Positions 25,812 through 35,120 of a stretch of DNA of 64,000 nucleotides are shown piece by piece. This stretch comes from Elizabethkingia occulta (GTDB lineage: Bacteria > Bacteroidota > Bacteroidia > Flavobacteriales > Weeksellaceae), in assembly GCF_002023715.1 (NCBI RefSeq), contig NZ_MAHX01000007.1:62001-126000 (forward strand), given 5' to 3'. Every line of letters starts with the position of its first letter. Within the stretch, counting starts at the first letter, position 1. Below the pieces are notes generated by a model, which did not search any database, was not told the origin of the DNA, and saw nothing but the letters and a program-made list of their open reading frames with translations. The position numbers were made by a program, and so were the translations under genes.

Positions 25812-26231
25812 TTAGTTTGTTTTCGAAACTTTTTCAACTCTTACACTAATGCTGTAATCGCTCTTTTTAAGTTCAATATTGGTAACTCTATCCGGCTGAA
25901 TGCTTTCCAGAGTATACCGATATCCACCCAAAATCTGAGTTTTTGCATATTTTCTGTCCGGCATATCCTGAGTGTCCAGTATAAGAGTCTGATTATTTAC
26001 CTTCAGCTTTATTCTGGCATTACCAATCCATATGCATCTGGCATTCATAGGACATCGGGAATCTTCCGGAACGTCCACAAATTTTATTTTTAATTTCTCC
26101 TTTTGCAGAGATTTTTCCTCACCCATTTTCAGAGTGATAACCGGCCCTTCTATATAACTGGTATTAGATGTTGCTTTACAGGATGACAAAGCACTTAGCC
26201 CTAATAAAGCGGTGAAAAGATAAGCTTTCAT
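25812..26231 (-). CDS. Small lipoprotein, unrecognised
   Basis: A 139-residue lipoprotein. I chose the ATG at 26231 (MKAYLFTALLG), which places a lipobox LSSC directly after a hydrophobic stretch; an earlier ATG at 26264 would add 11 polar residues and overlap the upstream gene. The mature protein is beta-rich with DSRCPMNARCIWIGNARIKL, a two-Cys motif seen in uncharacterised Bacteroidota secreted proteins. It sits between a DUF456 protein and a Crp/Fnr regulator in the same minus-strand set. Confidence 0.75.
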   Translation of the reverse strand: MKAYLFTALLGLSALSSCKATSNTSYIEGPVITLKMGEEKSLQKEKLKIKFVDVPEDSRCPMNARCIWIGNARIKLKVNNQTLILDTQDMPDRKYAKTQILGGYRYTLESIQPDRVTNIELKKSDYSISVRVEKVSKTN

Positions 26232-26250
26232 ATAATGTAATTTGGTTTGT

Positions 26251-26736
26251 TTAAAATAAATCAATTATTACTACAATAAGCATAGCGCAGCCTACTACAA
26301 AATTAAACCCGGTTCCGTAAAGAAAACCGATTAAAGCTCCTTTAGTAGAGTTCCATGCTTTTTTATGATCTTTACGATCGTGGAGTAATTCACCAACAAA
26401 AACACCGATTAGCATTCCTATTAAAAATCCGAATATTACCGGTATAAAAAACATACCCAATATAGTGCCAATAAATGAGCCAATGCTTCCCCAGCGGGTA
26501 CCGCCATATTTTTTGTTGGTTTTGGCAGGAATGACATAGTTCAGTATAGCAGATAGAAGGGTTAGTATCCCGAAAATCCAGATATATCCCATGGACATAT
26601 CAGAATTGGTGCCGAATTTATAAATCAGAAGTCCGGCATAACTAACAATAAGTCCGGGTAATACCGGCAGGAATGTACCCAATATTCCTATGATCAGTAA
26701 AATAATGCAAACAAGCGTTACAAGCCCCTCTTCCAT
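26251..26736 (-). CDS. DUF456 family membrane protein
   Basis: A 161-residue protein with four to five hydrophobic helices rich in Gly: LLIIGILGTFLPVLPGLIVSYAG near the start and GSIGSFIGTILGMFFIPVIFGFLIG in the middle. This matches the DUF456 family (two repeats of Gly-rich helices). Function unknown. The start at 26736 faces the divergent mscS gene 93 bases away. It leads the transcript that continues through the lipoprotein and Crp/Fnr genes. Confidence 0.85.
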   Translation of the reverse strand: MEEGLVTLVCIILLIIGILGTFLPVLPGLIVSYAGLLIYKFGTNSDMSMGYIWIFGILTLLSAILNYVIPAKTNKKYGGTRWGSIGSFIGTILGMFFIPVIFGFLIGMLIGVFVGELLHDRKDHKKAWNSTKGALIGFLYGTGFNFVVGCAMLIVVIIDLF

Positions 26737-26829
26737 ATTGTAAATATCTGGTTTAAATGTAAGGAATTTAAAGAAAGTGAAGAATAAATTGTTAATTTTG
26801 TGTATTAAACGAAATTTACATCCCGCTAC

Positions 26830-28092
26830 ATGAATAATGATTTACAGGAAACAAGAGATTTTCTACAGCAAATCAGTTATGACATTAATGTATTCTTTGC
26901 AAAGTACTTTGATGGCAGTATTGCGTGGATATTTCAGGTCACCAGTAAGATTTTAGTTCTTCTTGCATTTTACTTTATTGTAGACCTGGGGATAAGACTT
27001 TTCTTCAACTTTCTCTATAAGATTATAAAGAAAGATAAGTATCCGTTTGTAGAAGCACTTTATCAGTCAAAGTTTCCCCGTGCTATGGCACATGTTATTG
27101 CATTAGGTTTATGCAGTTTTGCACTGGATTCTATTTTCTATAAGAATATGCATCCGGCTACCAAATCTATATTGGATGTAATTGTTCAGATAGGACAGTT
27201 AATTGTAATCGGTAGTGCGGGACTTCGTTTGTATAAATCTGTAGAGATTTACTATATTCTGATTAAAGAAAATTATAAGCTTATTGCTTTCAAAGCAGTA
27301 TCCCAGACGCTTAAAATCTTTGGTGGTGTGATTCTGTTTTTTATTGCCATCAAGATTGTTTTCAAAATCAATAGTGGTACTATTCTGGGAAGTTTAGGAG
27401 CCATAACTGCCGTGATGGTATTGGTTTTCCGGGATACTATTTTGGGGTTTGTTACCGGGATTCATGTCGCTACATCCAAAAATCTGAAAGTAGGTGACTG
27501 GATAGGAATTCCAAAATATAATATTGAAGGGAATATTACAGATATTAGCCTGTTGACTACCAAAATTGTAAATTTTGATAAAACAGTATCTACAATTCCT
27601 ACCTACGATCTGATGTCCACGGAAATCCGGAATTATCAGGTAATGACTGAAGGTAATCTGAGAAGGATAAAGCGTTCCATGATTTTCAATATTAAATCTT
27701 TCCAGTTTTTGACCAAAGAAGATTATGAAAGGCTGGAAAAAGTAAATTTGATCTCGGATTATATCATTACTAAAAAGAATGAGATTGATTCCGAAAAGCT
27801 GGATCTTCATAATGCAGATAATATGCTGAATGGTCAGCAGCTAACCAATATCGGAGTTTTCAGAAAATATGCTGAAAATTATCTGCGTAACAATCCCAAC
27901 ATAGAACAGAAAGAGATTATATTGGTACGCCAGCTGGAAATTACACCACAGGGAATGCCATTAGAAATATACTGTTTCACCATTTACTCTAATCTCGAAG
28001 ATTACGAAAGAGTACAATCCGATATTTTCGATCATTTGTTAGTTGCTACACACGACTTCGGTCTGGAAGTAATACAGGTGAACAAAGTTTAA
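26830..28092 (+). CDS. Mechanosensitive channel of the MscS family (YbdG-like)
   Basis: A 420-residue channel protein. Four to five hydrophobic helices in the first 200 residues end in the pore-lining helix ILGSLGAITAVMVLVFRDTILGFVTGI. The beta domain follows (LKVGDWIGIPKYNIEGNITDISLLTTKI). The C-terminal region and overall length fit the YbdG subgroup, which opens under osmotic downshift. The TAATTTTG at 26793-26800 is a possible -7 element. pdxJ follows after 28 bases. Confidence 0.88.
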   Translation: MNNDLQETRDFLQQISYDINVFFAKYFDGSIAWIFQVTSKILVLLAFYFIVDLGIRLFFNFLYKIIKKDKYPFVEALYQSKFPRAMAHVIALGLCSFALDSIFYKNMHPATKSILDVIVQIGQLIVIGSAGLRLYKSVEIYYILIKENYKLIAFKAVSQTLKIFGGVILFFIAIKIVFKINSGTILGSLGAITAVMVLVFRDTILGFVTGIHVATSKNLKVGDWIGIPKYNIEGNITDISLLTTKIVNFDKTVSTIPTYDLMSTEIRNYQVMTEGNLRRIKRSMIFNIKSFQFLTKEDYERLEKVNLISDYIITKKNEIDSEKLDLHNADNMLNGQQLTNIGVFRKYAENYLRNNPNIEQKEIILVRQLEITPQGMPLEIYCFTIYSNLEDYERVQSDIFDHLLVATHDFGLEVIQVNKV

Positions 28093-28120
28093 GAAAGTAA
28101 ATTACATACAATAAAAGAAC

Positions 28121-28840
28121 ATGACTAAATTAAGCGTCAATATTAATAAAATAGCAACATTGCGAAATGCGAGAGGGGGTGATGTACCGAGTGTAACACA
28201 AATAGCTGTTGATGCACAAAAATTTGGAGCACAGGGAATAACAATACATCCGAGACCGGATGAAAGACATATTACCAGAAAAGATGTTTATGATCTTAAA
28301 CCTTTGGTAACCACAGAATTTAATATAGAAGGAAATCCACACCGCTCATTTATAGATATGGTACTGGACGTGAAGCCAGAGCAGGTAACATTGGTACCGG
28401 ATGCAGATGATGCAATAACCTCTAATGCGGGATGGGATTGTAAAACTCATCTGGATAAACTAACTGATATTATTGCGGAATTTAAAAATGCAGGTATCAG
28501 AACTTCTATTTTTTTAGACCCGGATCCTGCGATGGTAGAATATGCTGCTAAAACAGGAACAGACAGAATAGAGTTGTACACTGAGGCTTATGCTACAAAT
28601 TATCCAAAAGATAAAGAGGCCGCTATAAAGTCTTACTATGAAACAGCACTAAAAGCAACAGAATTTGGCTTAGGCATCAATGCCGGACACGATCTTAGCT
28701 TGGATAATCTGAAATATTTTGCAGATAAGATTCCTAATTTACTGGAAGTTTCTATTGGGCATGCACTAATTTCTGAAGCCTTATATTTGGGTCTGGAAAA
28801 TACTATTCAGTCTTACCTGAAGCGCATAGCACAGTGGTAG
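28121..28840 (+). CDS. pdxJ: Pyridoxine 5'-phosphate synthase
   Basis: A 239-residue TIM-barrel enzyme. N-terminal [34 protein letters not shown] (with the catalytic His and Arg), VTLVPD, IELYTE and [10 protein letters not shown] are PdxJ hallmarks. It condenses 3-amino-2-oxopropyl phosphate with deoxyxylulose phosphate to give pyridoxine 5'-phosphate. Deoxyxylulose phosphate is therefore needed although isoprenoids here appear to use mevalonate (mvaS, mvaD). It lies between mscS and a hydrolase gene on the same strand. Confidence 0.95.
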   Translation: MTKLSVNINKIATLRNARGGDVPSVTQIAVDAQKFGAQGITIHPRPDERHITRKDVYDLKPLVTTEFNIEGNPHRSFIDMVLDVKPEQVTLVPDADDAITSNAGWDCKTHLDKLTDIIAEFKNAGIRTSIFLDPDPAMVEYAAKTGTDRIELYTEAYATNYPKDKEAAIKSYYETALKATEFGLGINAGHDLSLDNLKYFADKIPNLLEVSIGHALISEALYLGLENTIQSYLKRIAQW

Positions 28841-28904
28841 GTTTGGAATACTGAAGGTTAGAATAATGTTGAGAATTTAAATTTTATTATTTAAAATTAA
28901 AGAA

Positions 28905-29681
28905 GTGGAAATTTTACATTCAAAAATATACGGACAAGATAAAACCGGAACACCATTATTGGTGTTTCATGGTTTATTTGGAATGCTGGACAATTGGGGG
29001 TCTTTCGGACGTGAATTTGGCGAATTAATGCCGGTACACCTTATCGATCTTCGTAATCATGGAAAAAGCTTCCATTCCGATGAGATGACCATAGATGCAA
29101 TGGTGAACGATATCCAGGCTTATATGGATCATTACGGAATGGAAAAAGTGTATCTGTTGGGTCATTCTTTGGGAGGGAAAGTAGTGATGCAATATGCAAT
29201 CACCAATCCCGAAAAAGTAGAAAAGCTTATAGTAGCTGATATGGCACCAAAAGCATACCCGCCACATCATCAGGGGATTTTTAAAGCACTTAATAGTGTA
29301 GATTTGACTCAGGTAACCAGCAGACAAGAGGTAGAAGAAGAACTGAAAAAATATATTCCGGAGATTGGTGTTATCCAATTCCTTCTGAAAAACCTGTATT
29401 GGACAGAAGATAAAAAACTAAACTGGAGGTTTAACCTTCCGGTACTTACGGATAAGTACACTACTTTCGTAACTAATGCTGTAAAGTATGGAGTTTATAA
29501 CGGACCTGTTTTATTCTTGGCAGGAGCAAACTCCAATTATATATTGCCACAGGACGGACTCCTGATCAGACAGCAGTTTCCGGATTCTGAAGTCAAAAAA
29601 ATCGCAAATGCCGGACATTGGGTACAAGCAGAAAACCCGAAAGACTTTAATGCGGAAGTAAAAGAATTTTTAACACAATAA
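28905..29681 (+). CDS. Alpha/beta hydrolase (YbfF-like esterase)
   Basis: A 258-residue cytoplasmic hydrolase with HGLFGMLDNWGSFG (oxyanion region), DLRNHGKS, GHSLGGKVVMQYA (nucleophile Ser), and AGHWVQAENP with the catalytic His. The pattern fits the YbfF esterase subgroup. The start is GTG at 28905, followed by EILHSK; no ATG upstream fits. It lies 64 bases after pdxJ and one base before the epimerase gene, which is likely coupled. Confidence 0.85.
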   Translation: MEILHSKIYGQDKTGTPLLVFHGLFGMLDNWGSFGREFGELMPVHLIDLRNHGKSFHSDEMTIDAMVNDIQAYMDHYGMEKVYLLGHSLGGKVVMQYAITNPEKVEKLIVADMAPKAYPPHHQGIFKALNSVDLTQVTSRQEVEEELKKYIPEIGVIQFLLKNLYWTEDKKLNWRFNLPVLTDKYTTFVTNAVKYGVYNGPVLFLAGANSNYILPQDGLLIRQQFPDSEVKKIANAGHWVQAENPKDFNAEVKEFLTQ

Positions 29682-29682
29682 C

Positions 29683-30693
29683 ATGGTTTTAGTTACCGGA
29701 GCAACAGGAATATTAGGAAGAGTCATTGTGCTGAAACTTTTAGAAAAAGGATTCAGTGTAAAGGCTACAAAGCGTCCGTCGAGTAATATAAACGATGTGA
29801 AACATTCCTGGTATGCCTATACAGATAAGGCAGAAGAATATTTTAATAAAATCCAGTGGGTTGATACTGATTTTGACGATGCAGATTCTTTGCAACATGC
29901 ATTAGAAGGCGTTACAGAGGTATATCACTGTGCCGCAAGAGTCAGCTTTAATCCTAAGTTCAGAAAAGAGCTGTACCATACCAATATTGATGGTACCAAA
30001 AACTTGCTTTATGCCTGTGAAGGTTCTTCGGTAAATAAATTTTGTTTTATAAGTTCTATAGCTGTTTTAGACGGATTTAATGAAAGTGGAGAATTAGATG
30101 AAGAGTCCGATTTTAAACATGCTTTGGAGCACTCTGCATATGCAAAGTCCAAACATTTTTCGGAAATGGAGGTATGGCGTGCTTCAGCAGAAGGACTAAA
30201 CACTGTGATTCTACTCCCGGGAATTATTCTGGGAACAGGAAATTGGGAGGCAAGTAGTGGTAAGCTATTTAGCTCTTTCGAAGTAACTCCCTATACATTT
30301 TCCGGCAGTTCTGCATATGTAGATGGCAGAGATGTTGCGAATATCGCAATAGAGTTAATGGAAAAAAATATTTTTGGAGAACGCTTTATTACAATAAGCG
30401 AAACCAGCACTTATAAGAGTTTCTCTGAGAAAGTACGCAGCAAATTAGGGCTTTCTGCTCCTAAGATTATTCCGGATGGTTTGTTACACTTTTCCCGAAT
30501 TTTCGGAAAGCTGGGCTTCCTTATACCAACTCTTAAAATGCTTAACAAATCCAATATAGAAGCGATAACGGCACATAATAAAATATCCAACAAAAAGATA
30601 AAGGAGCAACTGGGTTATCAGTTTATCCCGCTTGACGAAAGTATAGACTTTCACCTGAATAATTATATTAAAGACAAAAAATTGAAGTCTTAA
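29683..30693 (+). CDS. NAD-dependent epimerase/dehydratase-type SDR
   Basis: An extended short-chain dehydrogenase of 336 residues. The Rossmann motif VTGATGILGRVI opens the protein. A VYHCAARVSF segment and the SISSIAVLDGF strand follow, and the active-site pair appears as YAKSKHFSE. The C-terminal domain is typical of UDP-sugar epimerases or dihydroflavonol reductase-like proteins; the substrate cannot be assigned. It sits one base after the hydrolase and three bases before the acyl-CoA ligase, hinting at a shared lipid or small-molecule pathway. Confidence 0.8.
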   Translation: MVLVTGATGILGRVIVLKLLEKGFSVKATKRPSSNINDVKHSWYAYTDKAEEYFNKIQWVDTDFDDADSLQHALEGVTEVYHCAARVSFNPKFRKELYHTNIDGTKNLLYACEGSSVNKFCFISSIAVLDGFNESGELDEESDFKHALEHSAYAKSKHFSEMEVWRASAEGLNTVILLPGIILGTGNWEASSGKLFSSFEVTPYTFSGSSAYVDGRDVANIAIELMEKNIFGERFITISETSTYKSFSEKVRSKLGLSAPKIIPDGLLHFSRIFGKLGFLIPTLKMLNKSNIEAITAHNKISNKKIKEQLGYQFIPLDESIDFHLNNYIKDKKLKS

Positions 30694-30696
30694 CGA

Positions 30697-32460
30697 ATGA
30701 ATTTAGCACAATCAATTATAACCCGAAACCTGGAAAAGCATGCGCTGAAAGCTGCTGTTGGTTTTAAAAAAGAAAACCAGTGGAAAGAACTGAGCTGGAA
30801 GAAATTTAGTGAAATGATCGCTAAAACAGCTAATGCACTTAAAGCAGCAGGGGTTCAGGAGAATGACAGAGTCGCTATTTATTCAGAAAACTCGGCTGAA
30901 TGGATAATTTTTGATCTGGCTATATTATCTATAGGTGCTATTACTGTTCCCATTTATTCTACGAATAATGCGGAACAAGCCGAATATATTATCAACGATT
31001 CGCAGTCTAAAGTTATTCTGGCAGGTAATCAGGAACAATACAATGCTTGTTATGAGTTGTTACAACGAAATGATTATTTAAAAACGATTGTTGTTGCCAA
31101 GAATAAAGTAATCGGAAAAAAAGAGAATACTGTTTTTCTTCGTGAGTTTATTGCGGACCAGTCTTCTGTTTCTGAATTCTGTTCGAAAGAAGATGACGAT
31201 ACAGCTACACTTATTTATACTTCCGGGACAACAGGAATACCAAAAGGTGTAATGATTACACACGGGAATTTTCGCAAAGAATTTGATGCCCATTTTGAAT
31301 TTTTCAAATTCAAAAACTTTGAAGACGAACTTTCATTGGCTTTTCTTCCTTTAACACACGTTTTTGAAAGAAGCTGGTCGCTTCTGAGTTTGTATGGAGG
31401 TGCAAAAGTTTATTTTCTGGAGGACCCTAAAAATATTGCCCATGCATTAACGGAGGTAAAACCGACGATGATGTGTACAGTTCCAAGGTTTTTCCAAAAA
31501 GTATACGCAGGTATTCATGATGTAGTAGAGAAAAGTTCTCCGACAAAGAAAAAAATCTTTAACTGGGCTGTAGGTGTTGGGAAACAATATGCAGAACTAA
31601 GAAGAACCGAAAAAGAAATTCCTTTTGGATTAAAAGCCAAATATGGACTGGCAGATCTTTTGGTATTCAGTAAAATGAAAGAAAAATTGGGCGGAAGATT
31701 ATGGTTTACACCTTGTGGTGGAGCTTCTATTTCACCTGAGGTTACAGAATTTTTCGATGCCTTAGGACTTCATCTTACAGTAGGTTATGGCCTTACAGAG
31801 ACTACGGCAACGCTTTCGCTTTTCCCTTTTACAAAATACAAATACGGAAGCTGCGGTAAAATATTACCGGGAGTAGAGATAAGAATTGGAGCTGAAAGCG
31901 AGATACAAGCCAGAGGAAGCGGTATCATGAAAGGCTACTTCAACAAACCTGAAGAAACAAAAGCTGTCTTTACAGAAGATGGATGGTTTAAAACAGGTGA
32001 TGCTGGAAATATCGATGACCAGGGAAATCTTACGATTACAGAAAGAATAAAAGATTTATTAAAAACATCTAACGGAAAGTATATAGCACCTCAGCAGGTA
32101 GAAAATATACTATCCAATAACAATTATATCCAGCAGGTAATGGTAATTGCAGAAGGAAGACAGTTTGTTTCTGCTTTAATTGTACCAAATTTCGAATTCC
32201 TGAAGGGAGAGCTAAGTAAAATGAATATTCCTTTTACCGACTGGAGTGAGATTGTAAAAAATGAAGAGATCAATAAGCTGTACAAAGCTAAAATAGAAGA
32301 ATTTCAGACTTCTTTGGCGTCATTTGAAAAAGTAAAGAAATTTACGCTGATGCCGGCAGAATTTGAAATCGGAAGTGGTGAGATAACACCAACGTTAAAG
32401 ATTAAAAGAAAGGTCGTCTCAGAGAAATATAAAGACCTTATCGAACAGATGTACAGCTAA
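30697..32460 (+). CDS. Long-chain fatty acid--CoA ligase (AMP-forming)
   Basis: A 587-residue adenylate-forming enzyme. The AMP-binding P-loop is TLIYTSGTTGIPKGVMITH, then TVGYGLTETTA, GWFKTGDAGNID and the C-terminal hinge LTITERIKDLLKTSNGKYIAP. The length and FxxLTHVFE region agree with the long-chain acyl-CoA synthetase group. It activates fatty acids to acyl-CoA at the membrane. Same strand as its neighbours with 3- and 12-base gaps. Confidence 0.9.
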   Translation: MNLAQSIITRNLEKHALKAAVGFKKENQWKELSWKKFSEMIAKTANALKAAGVQENDRVAIYSENSAEWIIFDLAILSIGAITVPIYSTNNAEQAEYIINDSQSKVILAGNQEQYNACYELLQRNDYLKTIVVAKNKVIGKKENTVFLREFIADQSSVSEFCSKEDDDTATLIYTSGTTGIPKGVMITHGNFRKEFDAHFEFFKFKNFEDELSLAFLPLTHVFERSWSLLSLYGGAKVYFLEDPKNIAHALTEVKPTMMCTVPRFFQKVYAGIHDVVEKSSPTKKKIFNWAVGVGKQYAELRRTEKEIPFGLKAKYGLADLLVFSKMKEKLGGRLWFTPCGGASISPEVTEFFDALGLHLTVGYGLTETTATLSLFPFTKYKYGSCGKILPGVEIRIGAESEIQARGSGIMKGYFNKPEETKAVFTEDGWFKTGDAGNIDDQGNLTITERIKDLLKTSNGKYIAPQQVENILSNNNYIQQVMVIAEGRQFVSALIVPNFEFLKGELSKMNIPFTDWSEIVKNEEINKLYKAKIEEFQTSLASFEKVKKFTLMPAEFEIGSGEITPTLKIKRKVVSEKYKDLIEQMYS

Positions 32461-32472
32461 AATGAAGTAATT

Positions 32473-33528
32473 ATGGAAAAAGAATTTTTAGGAAATACAA
32501 ATTTTAATATCAGTAGTCAGACTGTTACAGAAAGCTGCCCTTCTAATATAGCATTGATTAAATACTGGGGGAAATATGAAAATCAGATTCCTGCTAATCC
32601 TAGTATCAGTTATACACTTAATCACTGCAGAACAAATACTACAATGGAATTTTCGGCAGGAGAGGAATTTTCTGTACAAACATTTTTGGCCGGAAATGAA
32701 GAGCAAAAGTTTGCAGAGAAAATTGAAAAATACTTTAAAAATATTGAACAGTATTTACCATGGATTCTGAAAGGTAAATATGTAATCAGAACCGAGAATA
32801 CTTTCCCACATAGTTCAGGTATTGCAAGTTCAGCTTCAGGATTTGGAGCGATAGCAAAATGTCTAATGCAGCTGGATGCAGCTTTTTCAGGAAGTATATC
32901 GGAAGAAGTATCACTGGAAAAAGCCTCGTTTTTGGCAAGACTGGGAAGCGGAAGTGCATGCCGTAGTCTGTACAATGGACTCGTGGTATGGGGAAATACA
33001 AAAGAAGTAGAAGGAAGTTCGGATTTGTATGCGGTACAATATCCAAACGATGAAATTCACCCTGTTTTCAAAAACTTCAATGACTGGGTATTATTAATCC
33101 ACGAAGGAGAGAAAAGTGTTTCTTCCACAGTAGGACATGGACTAATGAAAACAAATCCATATGCTGAAAGACGTTTTCAGGAAGCACATGAAAACTTTGC
33201 TACGCTTAAGGATATTCTGAAAACCGGAGATCTGGAAGGTTTTATAAAACTTACCGAGCACGAAGCGCTTACGCTTCATGCATTGATGATGATGAGTGAT
33301 CCTGCTTTTATATTAATGAAAACCGGAACTCTGGAAGTTATCAATAAAATATGGGAATTCCGCAGAATTACAGGACTACCATTATTTTTCACACTGGATG
33401 CAGGAGCTAATGTTCATTTGCTGTTCCCGAACGATATTGAAAGTGATAAAATAAAAATATTTATAAAGCAGGAGCTTTTACCGTTTACTCAGAATGGAGG
33501 AGTGGTGAAAGATGAAATGCGCTTCTAA
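32473..33528 (+). CDS. mvaD: Diphosphomevalonate decarboxylase
   Basis: A 351-residue GHMP-superfamily enzyme. CPSNIALIKYWGKYENQIPANPSIS contains the substrate site, and SSGIASSASGFGA the phosphate-binding loop. A catalytic Asp is expected in LDAGANVHLL. It makes isopentenyl diphosphate in the mevalonate pathway, which Flavobacteriia use. mvaS is in this window at 43620. The blaGOB gene begins 12 bases downstream. Confidence 0.92.
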   Translation: MEKEFLGNTNFNISSQTVTESCPSNIALIKYWGKYENQIPANPSISYTLNHCRTNTTMEFSAGEEFSVQTFLAGNEEQKFAEKIEKYFKNIEQYLPWILKGKYVIRTENTFPHSSGIASSASGFGAIAKCLMQLDAAFSGSISEEVSLEKASFLARLGSGSACRSLYNGLVVWGNTKEVEGSSDLYAVQYPNDEIHPVFKNFNDWVLLIHEGEKSVSSTVGHGLMKTNPYAERRFQEAHENFATLKDILKTGDLEGFIKLTEHEALTLHALMMMSDPAFILMKTGTLEVINKIWEFRRITGLPLFFTLDAGANVHLLFPNDIESDKIKIFIKQELLPFTQNGGVVKDEMRF

Positions 33529-33540
33529 AATTGTTGTCCA

Positions 33541-34413
33541 ATGAAAAGAATAACGACTTTACTTTTTCTGTTAGTATGTTTTGGCTGGAATGCTCAGACT
33601 GTTAAAGAACCTGAAAATACACCAAAAGAATGGTCTCAAAATTATGAACCATTCAGGATAGCAGGTAACCTGTATTACGTAGGAACTTATGATTTGGCTT
33701 CTTACCTAATCGTTACAGATAAAGGAAATATTCTGATCAATACAGGACTAGCAGGCTCTCTTTCTACAATAAAAGAGAACATTGCTAAATTAGGATTCAA
33801 TTATAAAGATATCAAGATTCTGCTTCTCACACAGGCTCATTATGACCATACAGGTGCGTTAATGGATTTTAAAACAGAAACAGGTGCAAAATTTTATGCA
33901 GATGCCGCAGACGCAGATGTTCTGAGAACAGGCGGGCAGTCTGATTATGAAATGGGAAAATATGGTGCAACTTTTAAACCTATTATCCCGGATCGTACGT
34001 TAAAAAATCTGGATAAAATAAAATTAGGAAATACAACACTTACGATGCTCCATCATCCTGGACATACAAAAGGTTCCTGTAGTTTTGTATTTGATACAAA
34101 CGATGGAAAAAGAAAATACAGAGTGCTTATAGCCAATATGCCCTCCATTATTGTTGATAATAAATTCTCTGAAGTTACAGCATATCCAAATATTCAGTCC
34201 GATTATGCTTATACCTTTAATGCGATGAAAAAACTGGATTTTGATATTTGGGTAGCATCGCATGCGAGCCAGTTCGATCTGCATGAAAAACGCAAAGAAG
34301 GAGAGCCGTACAACCCACAATTGTTTATGGATAAGCAAAACTATTTCCAAAACCTTAATAATCTGGAGAAAAGCTATCTTGATAAAATTAAAAAAGATTC
34401 ACAAGATAAATAA
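33541..34413 (+). CDS. blaGOB: Subclass B3 metallo-beta-lactamase, GOB type
   Basis: A 290-residue secreted enzyme with a signal peptide (cut near NAQ, about 19). The zinc motif appears as LLTQAHYDHTG: Gln replaces the first His of the usual HxHxDH, exactly as in GOB enzymes of Elizabethkingia. Other ligands are HHPGHTKGSC and HASQFDLHE. GOB enzymes hydrolyse penicillins, cephalosporins and carbapenems and are chromosomal in this genus. Here the gene lies 12 bases after mvaD and one base before a DUF2867 gene, and no promoter is obvious, so expression may come from the upstream run. Its family number within GOB was not determined. Confidence 0.93.
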   Translation: MKRITTLLFLLVCFGWNAQTVKEPENTPKEWSQNYEPFRIAGNLYYVGTYDLASYLIVTDKGNILINTGLAGSLSTIKENIAKLGFNYKDIKILLLTQAHYDHTGALMDFKTETGAKFYADAADADVLRTGGQSDYEMGKYGATFKPIIPDRTLKNLDKIKLGNTTLTMLHHPGHTKGSCSFVFDTNDGKRKYRVLIANMPSIIVDNKFSEVTAYPNIQSDYAYTFNAMKKLDFDIWVASHASQFDLHEKRKEGEPYNPQLFMDKQNYFQNLNNLEKSYLDKIKKDSQDK

Positions 34414-34414
34414 T

Positions 34415-34912
34415 ATGAAAACTATACCTGCCTTTTCTGCATTAATCAAGCAAAAATTTGATTATACTGACGTTTATTTTCAAGAAGTGACAACGGAAAA
34501 GAATATTCGCCCGGAAGATTTAGGAAAAGCTTTCTTTACAAGCAATATTCCTTGGATTAAAAAACTTTTTACACTGCGCAATAAGTTGGTTGCAGTATTT
34601 GGATTGAAAGGATCTGATAAGAAAAGTAAAATTATGCAACAGGCGGAACAATCTGATTTTGCAGTTGGTGAAAGATTCGGATTGTTTAAAGTGCTGGATA
34701 AGAGAGAGAAAGAAATTATTCTGGGAGAAGATGATAAGCATCTGGATTTTAAAGTATCCTTGCTCTATGCTCAGCCAGAAAATAAAATCTACATTTCTAC
34801 CGGTGTGCAATATCATAATTTTTTCGGGAGACTGTACTTTTTCTTTGTTAAGCCTTTCCACAGACTAGTGGTAAGATCCATGCTGAACTCTATGGCAGCA
34901 AGTTTTGCCTAA
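34415..34912 (+). CDS. DUF2867-like protein
   Basis: A 165-residue protein of the DUF2867 type: FGLFKVLDKREKEIILGEDDKHLDFKVSLL and the C-terminal VQYHNFFGRLYFFFVKPFHRLVVRSML fit what I recall of this family. ATG at 34415 is one base after blaGOB. An earlier in-frame ATG at 34262 lies within blaGOB and is not used. Function unknown; the family occurs beside varied genes. The pairing with a lactamase is probably an accident of the run. Confidence 0.8.
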   Translation: MKTIPAFSALIKQKFDYTDVYFQEVTTEKNIRPEDLGKAFFTSNIPWIKKLFTLRNKLVAVFGLKGSDKKSKIMQQAEQSDFAVGERFGLFKVLDKREKEIILGEDDKHLDFKVSLLYAQPENKIYISTGVQYHNFFGRLYFFFVKPFHRLVVRSMLNSMAASFA

Positions 34913-34958
34913 ATTAATAAGACCTACTTATTTGTTATCTAATAAAATACCAGATAGG

Positions 34959-35120
34959 GAAAGAAGAAAAAAGCTTCTAATACAAAGAAGATGTTCACTA
35001 AAATTTAGATTTAATTTTATAAATCAAGGATCAGATAAAAAAGGAAGGAAAACACTTTTAGTACAAAGAAGACTTCTTCGCAAATTAAGGTTCAGCTGTA
35101 TGAACCAGCTCCCGGAAAAA
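34959..35120 (+). repeat. Imperfect 81-bp tandem duplication
   Basis: Two degenerate copies of an 81-bp unit, sharing the 11-bp word TACAAAGAAGA at 34981 and 35062 and readable in one frame as similar peptides (KKLLIQRR and RKTLLVQRR). They lie between the DUF2867 gene and the ATG of the next ORF. The frame stays open across both back to a TTG at 34905, so they could encode an N-terminal extension of that gene. Confidence 0.5.

Noticed and set aside
34262-34414. Upstream extension of the DUF2867 ORF into blaGOB
   Set aside because: The extension encodes non-family sequence within blaGOB; the ATG at 34415 gives the natural N-terminus.
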